A DNA stretch of 64,000 bases. Source: Rhexocercosporidium sp. MPI-PUGE-AT-0058 (Eukaryota; Ascomycota; Leotiomycetes; Helotiales). The notes beneath the pieces were generated by a model. That model was not told the origin of the DNA. It worked only from the letters and a program-made list of their open reading frames with translations, and did no database searches. A program made the position numbers and the translations under genes. Where the stretch lies: contig JAGTJL010000012.1 of the NCBI GenBank assembly GCA_020746875.1, positions 1,798,001-1,862,000 of the forward strand, written 5' to 3'. Shown one piece after another: positions 57,216-64,000 of the stretch. Numbering within the stretch: the first letter of the stretch is position 1; each line of letters opens with the position of its first letter.

Positions 57216-57923
57216 ATGGCTTCTCAAGCAACGCCCCAGAGAATTGACCCCCTTCCTCGGTCCCTCTACCCGACCACGATCACATTTACACCGCAAGATC
57301 TACGGCGACAGGATGAACGCTCAGATGTGGAATGGTATTCGCAGCCTCGCTTTGTGCAGCACATCGACGAAGGGGCAATCGCGTCCCTGAAGTCCTATTA
57401 CGACGCGATCATAAAACCGAACCACAGCATATTGGATCTCTGCTCTAGTTGGACGTCGCATCTCTCCATGAACCTTAAACCACAGACGATGATTGGATAT
57501 GGGATGAATAAGCTGGAGTTAGAACAGAATTCACACCTCACGAAGCACTTCGTCAAAGACCTCAACACAACCCCAAGTGTAGAGGAGGTTCCGAATGAGA
57601 GCATCGACGCCGTTATCTGCAATGTTTCTGTTGATTATCTCACACAGCCTATATCCATATTCAAGGAAATGAATAGGGTTTTGAAGGTTGGGGGAACAGC
57701 ACACATGGCTTTCAGCAATCGTTGTTTCCCAGCGAAGGTCGTAGGAAAGTGGATGAAAATGGATGATGAAGGCCGGAGACGGTGGGTAGGTGGATATTAC
57801 TGGGCCAGTGGTGGCTGGGGGGACATTGAAGAAGTCATACTGAAAGAGGGCAAACCTGGGCTTTGGGGTTCTTCGGAGGATCCTTTGTTTGTCATTCGGG
57901 CCAAGAAAGCTGCTTCGAAATGA
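57216..57923 (+). CDS. SAM-dependent methyltransferase-like protein
   Basis: A single exon of 235 residues. ILDLCSSWTSHL (about 73-84) takes the place of the usual LDxGxGxG SAM loop; downstream, IDAVICNVSVDYLTQP and MNRVLKVGGTAHMAFSNRCF follow the class I methyltransferase pattern (Methyltransf_11-like). The C-terminus has WVGGYYWASGGW. Such proteins with the degenerate SSW loop are widespread in fungi and some algae and have no assigned substrate known to me. No targeting signal is seen. SAM binding is likely but not proven, because the Gly-rich loop is altered. Confidence 0.75.
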   Translation: MASQATPQRIDPLPRSLYPTTITFTPQDLRRQDERSDVEWYSQPRFVQHIDEGAIASLKSYYDAIIKPNHSILDLCSSWTSHLSMNLKPQTMIGYGMNKLELEQNSHLTKHFVKDLNTTPSVEEVPNESIDAVICNVSVDYLTQPISIFKEMNRVLKVGGTAHMAFSNRCFPAKVVGKWMKMDDEGRRRWVGGYYWASGGWGDIEEVILKEGKPGLWGSSEDPLFVIRAKKAASK

Positions 57924-58868
57924 ATCTAGCAACAGCATCCGAAAAAGGTCTGTCGAATTCTTGACGAAGCCCTGAAAACAGCGGAATGACATACCATTTC
58001 AAGGACCAGCAGGATCTCACCCTCCCCTGTGCGACACTTCTCCGATGCTTGAACTAGCAACCGCTAAATGATAAGAATTCTCGTGTGACTTCACGGCCGA
58101 ATCGACTCGCATTTGGATGGCTTTCTGATTCAAAATGGAGTCGAGAATCAGCTACAGGGTTCGAGAATCGCACCTCTCGACTGGTAATTCTGGCAGATAT
58201 GAGCAATCCCAGCTTGAATAACCTTGTTCGAAGGTGCGTCAGGATTCAATATTGGATGAAGCGGGGTAAATGTCTGATTTAGCCCGCCTTACGTCGTTAG
58301 AAGGCTTGCCTTGTTCTCGGTACCATACGATAATCAGTTCAGGGGTTGGACCCTTTTATGCATGCAAGACACTGACAGGCTTACACAAGGCAACAAGTAT
58401 CAAATTATCCAATATGGATGAATAGCCAACACAACTGGCTAAATTATTATACGCTGAGACTTGAACACAGTTTCGGGCAATTAAACCTGGCAATGATCCA
58501 TGATATATTTTGTTCCCGTCCGATGGCTTGACCTGAACGTTATCCCACTTCGTTCGATACTCTATTTTGCTGTCATGGCTCCAATAGTTGCTCTTGATCG
58601 CACCACCTCTGTGGTCTCTGTAAGACCACAGCCTCAATCGTACGTCTTGTTCATCGCGGTGCAGATGCCCTCTTATATGATGTAGCAGCAAGTTGCTGTT
58701 CTACCGTACGGAGTGATCTATCTCGCTAGGGAATATTTGAGTTCTCTAGAGTACTTTATTTCACTCGAGGGGATATATTCAGCACTATCCCCATTGTTAT
58801 GTTTTGATTGTGCTCCTCGGCTTATACCTTACATTCGTTTCTGTTTGATCGTCCTTTCCCTGGCCAGC
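57924..58868. other. Intergenic region
   Basis: No gene supported; short ORFs on both strands have no recognisable features. An ATG at 58713 is in frame with the next gene but the signal peptide argues for 58869. Confidence 0.45.
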
Positions 58869-59438
58869 ATGGCTCCCTCGTTGTCGTGGAAGCTTAGTAC
58901 ATTCGTTATTTTCGCCTCCGTCATCTACGCAGCACCTCAAACTCTCCAAACAGGTTGTGGCTGGACTTATTTAGGATGTATCTTCTACCAGGGCAACGTC
59001 AGACCGTTTTCCAATGTGTTCGTGCCTTCAACGATAGAAGATACCACCAATGAGAACTGCCAAGCAGCCTGCTCTCGAAATGGGTACTCGTACGCTGCTA
59101 TGGAGGATGGATGGGGATGCTACTGTGGAAACACACTGACGGCTGCGTTATCCCTCGATGGCTATTGCAATTGGCCTTGCTTCGGTGACTCTTCCGAAAT
59201 ATGCGGAGGCTACATTGCACAAAGTATCTTCGTCAATACTTGTGCTGTCATAAGCTCCATCTCAAGCTCGTCCTCAATCAGTAAGTGCCGACCCGTGTTT
59301 ATCCCATCTATCACTTGCAAGGAAAACTTCGCCTTCGTTTCATTTATAAACACTCACTGCCCACAACATGTACCTTTTCAAGTCTTTGGCTTCGTCCGAT
59401 TTCTTTGCTTCATCGACTATTCCATAAACCAAACATGA
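58869..59438 (+). CDS. Secreted WSC-domain protein
   Basis: The start at 58869 opens a signal peptide (MAPSLSWKLSTFVIFASVIYA). A WSC domain follows (about 32-115) with the expected Cys pattern: YLGCIFYQG, NCQAACSRNGYSYAAMEDGW, CYCGN and CNWPCFGDSSEICGG. A Ser-rich stretch begins at about residue 125. A canonical donor GTAAGT at 59281 suggests an intron and a different C-terminus, but no acceptor with a convincing continuation was found; unspliced, the protein is 189 residues. WSC domains bind glucan/carbohydrate in fungal walls and in secreted enzymes. The next gene begins at 59435, so the pair overlap or the model is incomplete. Confidence 0.7.
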   Translation: MAPSLSWKLSTFVIFASVIYAAPQTLQTGCGWTYLGCIFYQGNVRPFSNVFVPSTIEDTTNENCQAACSRNGYSYAAMEDGWGCYCGNTLTAALSLDGYCNWPCFGDSSEICGGYIAQSIFVNTCAVISSISSSSSISKCRPVFIPSITCKENFAFVSFINTHCPQHVPFQVFGFVRFLCFIDYSINQT

Positions 59439-61124
59439 GGGTTGTTCTTGAAGTTTCCTTGCTGTTGGCTCTCAGGCCTCTGGCCTCTGCCCAGAGTTTC
59501 CTTCCCCCAGGCCAAGTACCTTGTGAGACTTTGTTGCCATTCGCATCAAGTTTTTTTCCGAAAGTTTTTGAAGTCATACTGACTTCCTTCAGCCTTCAGC
59601 ATTCCTCCGCCTCCGTCGACTTTGGCACCACCCACAATCGCTCCAACAATCAGTCTCAGTCTCGGCCCTCCAGCGAGCACTCCATTACCACCAAGTGTCA
59701 CACCCCCAATTCCAACTCTTTCTGTCTCTCTTGCTCCTCCAACACCTACTCTTCCACCACCAGGCCCAACAACACCGTCTCTGTCTCTCCCACTCGGCCC
59801 TCCTTCAATTTCCATCCCGCCGCTGCCGGGTACAACTTCGTCGATTTCTCTATCGCTCGGTCCGCCTTCGACCTCCTTGGCTCCACCTGAGGTCATAACA
59901 CCTACTCTTTCTGTATCGATTGGTACTCCCACGGTATCTGTGCCTTACACCCCCGTCAGCACACCGTCGCTTTCTCTGTCTCTCGGTCCTCCTACGAGTT
60001 CTAAGCCTTTACCTCCGGTATCAACATCGCCGTCTCTCTCCCTATCAATTGGTACACCATCCACTTCCATACCTCTACCCTCCACGCCAGCCCCGACGTC
60101 GAGCAAAACAAAACCACCCTACACAATCCCCACCTTCATACCCAGCTACACCAAGCCGACTTTCTCGATTCCATCTCACACGAAGCCGTCCTTCAGCATT
60201 CCTTCACACAGCAAGCCGAGTCAGTCGAAGCCTCCGCATACGACGAAATACGCAACGTCAACGGTCAAGACTACGAAGACTTACGCAATCAGCTCCTGTG
60301 CTTCAACAGTCAAGTCCTGTCCCTATGGATCCACGACCACCGCAGTATCGCACTACACAACAGTGTGTCCTGTAACCAGCACGCCATCACCAACACCTAC
60401 CTCAACAAGTAAAACCACAGAATATGCCACTTCCACCCTCTCCACCACCAAAACCTACACAATAACCTCCTGCGCACCCCAAATCACCAAATGCCCTATC
60501 GGCTCCATCACAACAACCGTATCCCACTACACAACACTTTGTCCAGTATCTCCGGCACCAACTCCCATCATACCCCCAAGCCTAACAACAACGACATTCA
60601 GAACCTCCACCAAATACAGCACCACAACCGTCTACACCAAGATGACATACACTATCACCTCCTGCGCACCCACCCTCACAAAATGCCACATTGGCTCCAC
60701 GACAGTCGTGACAAGCTCGCTGTACACGACTACCTTTCCCATGACAACTGAGACGGATTCGGGGACTACCACGACTACGCTACCGCCAATCACCAAGACG
60801 ATGCATCTCTCACTTGGAACGCCGATGTTCACGCTTTCCCCTGAGGCTCCTGAGGAGGCGTCGGAGACTGAAGTTGTAGAGGTCCCTACGATTGCGCCGG
60901 CTGAAGCTCCTGTACCGACTCCCACCATAATACCAGAGATGACTGACGTCCCAGCCGGTACACCAGAAGGGTCAACTCCAGCTGCGAGCTCGACTGTTGT
61001 ACTGCAGGTCTCGCCAACACCGGCGCCGATAGAGGCTCAGAATGCTGGACGAGCGTTGGACACGCGAGGGTTTGAGGCCATTGTGTTAGGTTTTGTGGTT
61101 GCTGTTGGGGCGATGGTTCTTTGA
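59435..61124 (+). CDS. GPI-type mucin-like cell-wall protein
   Basis: Exon 1 (59435-59522) encodes a signal peptide (MRVVLEVSLLLALRPLASAQ). A 70-nt intron with donor GTGAGA joins it in phase to exon 2 (59593-61124), total 539 residues. Residues about 30-250 are Pro/Ser/Thr repeats of the kind SLSLGPP. Three cysteine-containing modules follow (TTKTY.I.SC...K CP.GS....SHYTT.CPV) at about 60240-60375, 60415-60550 and 60600-60740. The C-terminal hydrophobic GFEAIVLGFVVAVGAMVL after an NAG-type site fits a GPI anchor. A TATA-like TTATAAAC at 59345 lies 90 bp upstream. It is probably heavily O-mannosylated. The internal repeats produce long antisense and shifted open frames that are not genes. Confidence 0.8.
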
Positions 61125-64000
61125 AGTACTTTGCTTTTGCAACGATATTTGTTTCACTCGATTTCAAGTTGGAACGTCTATTAATTTTGAGGGAAAGGGG
61201 GGTGAGGTCGAAGGTGGGACGGAAAGGAGAAGATTGGGGAGGGATTATAATTTCTTCATCTGGTGTGCGGTCAGGCAAACAAGTGTTTATGTGCTTGCAA
61301 TTTCTTCTTTTCTCGCTTCGCTTCTAAAGGTGGATTTTTGGCATGCTGTAGTGATTAAGGAGTGTAGTTCTTGTGCGGCAAGGGCAAGGGCAAGGGCTTG
61401 GTGTCTTAGTCTAGACACTTTTGAGATAACATTCAATCAATCTTGTCTATTCCTTGAGAATTCGCAGTGTGCCTTGACTTAGATAGTCCTGAGGAACAAA
61501 CAATCAACACTTTCTTGTCATCTTCCCCAAGACTCGTGTGTGCGTAGCCACCACGAGTGACACATATTCTGACCGGCCTCTAACATCTAAGTATCTAAGA
61601 CCTCGAAGATGTGTCTTGATTCCTGCAGACTTGGGCTAGCTATAATTAGAACAACAGTAATTGAGTGAGTCGACAGAGAGGGGGAAAGTTAAAATTAGAG
61701 ATATACAGTCCTGCCGTCATGCCTCACCACCACGATTCACCGCCACTAAATACACTTCCAATCCGCCTTCTACGCATCACAACCTCTCATAACATCGTAC
61801 AAAAGCACATACATATATGCATGTATCACTCAAAATCAGAGCGTAAACCACTTTCTTTCTTTAGCGAGTCCTAGAGGACTTCGTACAATACTGTATTGCT
61901 ATTTCCCTACCACTCATAGCTACCAGGTAACATCACAGCTCTGTCAGCTCAAAATGTCTTGACAATATCCCATCACAGCACCCTTCATACATCTTCATCT
62001 ACGTCTCCCTATCGAATGACTGTTAAATCTTCCCTGAAAATAGAAACAGCAACAGCAATCTCATCCAGCCTTAATACCGTACAATACATCTCCTCCTCTT
62101 CTCCTCTCCCTGCAAATCGTCTCCCATCACGAGAAGTGACGGAGGAACTTCACATAGCCAGACGACCAATTCAAAGCCTCGCCGCGCAACTCAAGTGATG
62201 AAAATTTCAAGCGCGGCGGTGAAAAGGGGGACTTTCCAAACAAGCAGAATTTCTCGTGAGTGATGACTCTCCATGATATCTAACTAAATGCTTCTACTCG
62301 TCTTCAACGCCTCTAGTCGTTCTTTTCCAAGGTGAAGAAAGGAAGGAGGAGTTGACGAAGGAAGGGAAGTGCGCGGCCTGGGACAGGACAGGACAGGACA
62401 TGTGATGTGATGTGGAAGTGTTGGGGAGCAGTGTATTGGATTTCCTTGCATACTTGTATGTTTTAACATTTCATCAAACTCACCAGTCAGTGTCACCAGG
62501 TGTCAAGTCAAGCCAACAGCACGTAAACAAAACAAAACAAAACAAAACAACCCCCCTATCCAACCAACCAACCTACGCCAATAGCCGAGAATGCGAAGAC
62601 GGAAAGTGAATTCTCTTACGCTGATCTATGTCCCAGAACCTTCTACTGATATTACAGTACAGTAGCGAGGTAAGCTAGCTAGGGTAAAAGCAAGGGAAAA
62701 TTTCCTCCAGAACACCTAATTAGATTCCTCAAATGCTGGGGCCCGATGTTGATGCTAAGTAATCCAGGCTCTCGCTTATCCAAGCTCTACTAAAATCGGT
62801 CCGTCCCAAACACAGTAAAAGCGAGAAGGGGTCCTGGTCCTCGCTGGAACATCCGGGCCGACGCGTCCCGTGTTCTGAACCTTCACAGGCAGGAGAGATA
62901 TTTCGCTGCAGCGGCCGGCCGAGACATTACAGCAACGACGCCCCCCCTGAACGCGTCCAGATGGCTGGGCCGCGGGAACCTTGGATCGGGGTCAGGCTGC
63001 TAGCGTGGAGTGAGGTACGTACTCGAGTAGGTGCAGAAGGCTGAAAAAGCGGTCGATGATGTACGGTACTGCGAGGTACTTACTGTCTTGCCAGGTTGTC
63101 AGACACATGTCTTACCCTTGCGACGGGAGCTTGGGGATCTGAGATTGTTCTTGACATACAGTAAAGACAAAGACATGACATGACGGGAGGGGAATCGGTG
63201 GGTGTGGGGAGCCACGTTTCTGGGACATTGTCTTGGATTTGTCCCGTAGGGCAGGCAGGCAGGGCTTGATGGGGGCGCTTGGTTTTTTTTTTCTGTGGGA
63301 ATGTGTGTCACTGGATTGGTGTGGGGGGAGAGGATTGGCGGTCGACGTCTCTCTGTCTGTCTGTCTGTCTGTCTGTTTGTTTGTTTATTTGTTTGTTTGT
63401 TTGTTTGTTTGTCTGTTTACTAGTTCTTGAGCTTAGAGCTGTTGAATGTTATTGGAGGAGGCGTGGTTGCTGATGAGGTGAGTGAGGTGAGGTGAGCCGG
63501 ACTTCCCCAAGCCCTCTCTAGAACTCGGTAATGGAACGACCAATGCGCGTCTTTGTTTACCACACAGGCATTCATGCAGGACATGAGAAGAAGGCGATCT
63601 ATGAATAAGTGGGCTGATAGCTAGATCGATCGATTGCGATTGAGATTACGCGTTTCGCATTCGCGATACTTTTTCGGGGTTTGAAATTGGATGGGGGATG
63701 GCGATATGGAAGGAGTGGAGAGTCGGTGAGTGAGATACTCGTACCGAGTACAGGACAGGGCCCTCACTTCTACTCCCCGATCAAGATGTGATGTGATATC
63801 GTGACTTGCGCTGCATGTACACGCAGCATCTACCTGCAGCAATCATCGCCGCATACAGTACAGTACAAGACAAAGACAATCCAAGAGATAAGCAGGTTGT
63901 CCGCTTCTGCATTGCATGTGGGGAGCTGATGAATCGATTGATCAGTCGATTGACTGATCTTTACAGTACTTACCTACTAGGAAAAGAATGCTGTTGTGAC
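61125..64000. other. Gene-poor region with simple repeats
   Basis: No gene is supported. The tract holds a run of GGACA units (about 62380-62400), AAAAC units (about 62527-62550) and a CTGT/TTTG array (about 63350-63415). Many pyrimidine/purine-biased stretches and CAGTACAGTAC words occur. It may be the long regulatory or 5' untranslated region of a gene beyond the right edge. Confidence 0.5.
63350..63415. repeat. (CTGT)n-(TTTG)n microsatellite
   Basis: Six CTGT units grade into about nine TTTG units. Frames through it are open only because of the repeat. Confidence 0.9.

Noticed and set aside
59920..60375. Several long shifted and antisense frames (59546-60928)
   Set aside because: Products of the Pro/Ser/Thr repeat composition of the wall-protein gene.
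63233..63473. Two plus-strand ORFs ending in Cys/Leu/Val/Phe runs
   Set aside because: They are translations of the CTGT/TTTG microsatellite.

Overview
The window is nuclear DNA of a filamentous ascomycete (Pezizomycotina; the gene set suits a leotiomycete, but that is inference). Genes carry short GT-AG introns of about 40-90 nt, lack operons, and are interrupted by AT-rich, transposon-filled tracts whose reading frames show stop codons of the C-to-T / G-to-A kind expected from repeat-induced point mutation (RIP).

Layout. 1-7.6 kb: two tandem genes for 302-residue lectin-like single-pass membrane proteins and a third, larger, divergently oriented membrane protein that may be related. 9.1-13.3 kb: a Gfo/Idh/MocA oxidoreductase and a PAF-acetylhydrolase/lipase-like protein. 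14-20 kb: a decayed Ser/Lys-rich gene, an intact 2EXR-type gene with a decayed copy downstream, a candidate small secreted six-cysteine protein, and a broken GH5 glycosidase whose catalytic nucleophile is replaced by Val. 20.8-25.3 kb: two broken glycosyltransferase genes, one (GT2) split by a Tc1/mariner element at a TA target, the other (GT32) carrying two nonsense codons. 25.8-27.9 kb: an orphan protein with an N-myristoylation-like start, and a HET-family remnant. 28-35 kb: mostly RIP-mutated DNA transposons. 36.3-52.8 kb: a compact polyketide locus made of an FSH-type serine hydrolase, a 14-TM-type MFS exporter (plus the tail of a second one) and an 11-exon highly reducing polyketide synthase of 2,578 residues with KS-AT-DH-MT-ER-KR-ACP order. 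53.5-55.3 kb: a Fot1/pogo transposon. 55.3-61.1 kb: an HSL-type alpha/beta hydrolase, a methyltransferase-like protein, a WSC-domain secreted protein and a GPI-type mucin-like wall protein. 61.1-64 kb: gene-poor DNA with simple repeats.

How it fits together. The polyketide synthase has no release domain, so the FSH hydrolase is a plausible offloading enzyme and the MFS protein a plausible exporter. The three genes are intact with all splice phases matching, although they sit between RIP-degraded elements; a 755-bp TIR element ends 164 bp before the synthase start codon. The small secreted protein, cell-wall proteins and silenced glycosyltransferases suggest a fast-changing surface/secretome region. 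No rRNA, tRNA, CRISPR array or virus was recognised. All splice sites were placed by reading frame and homology recall, without transcript data.
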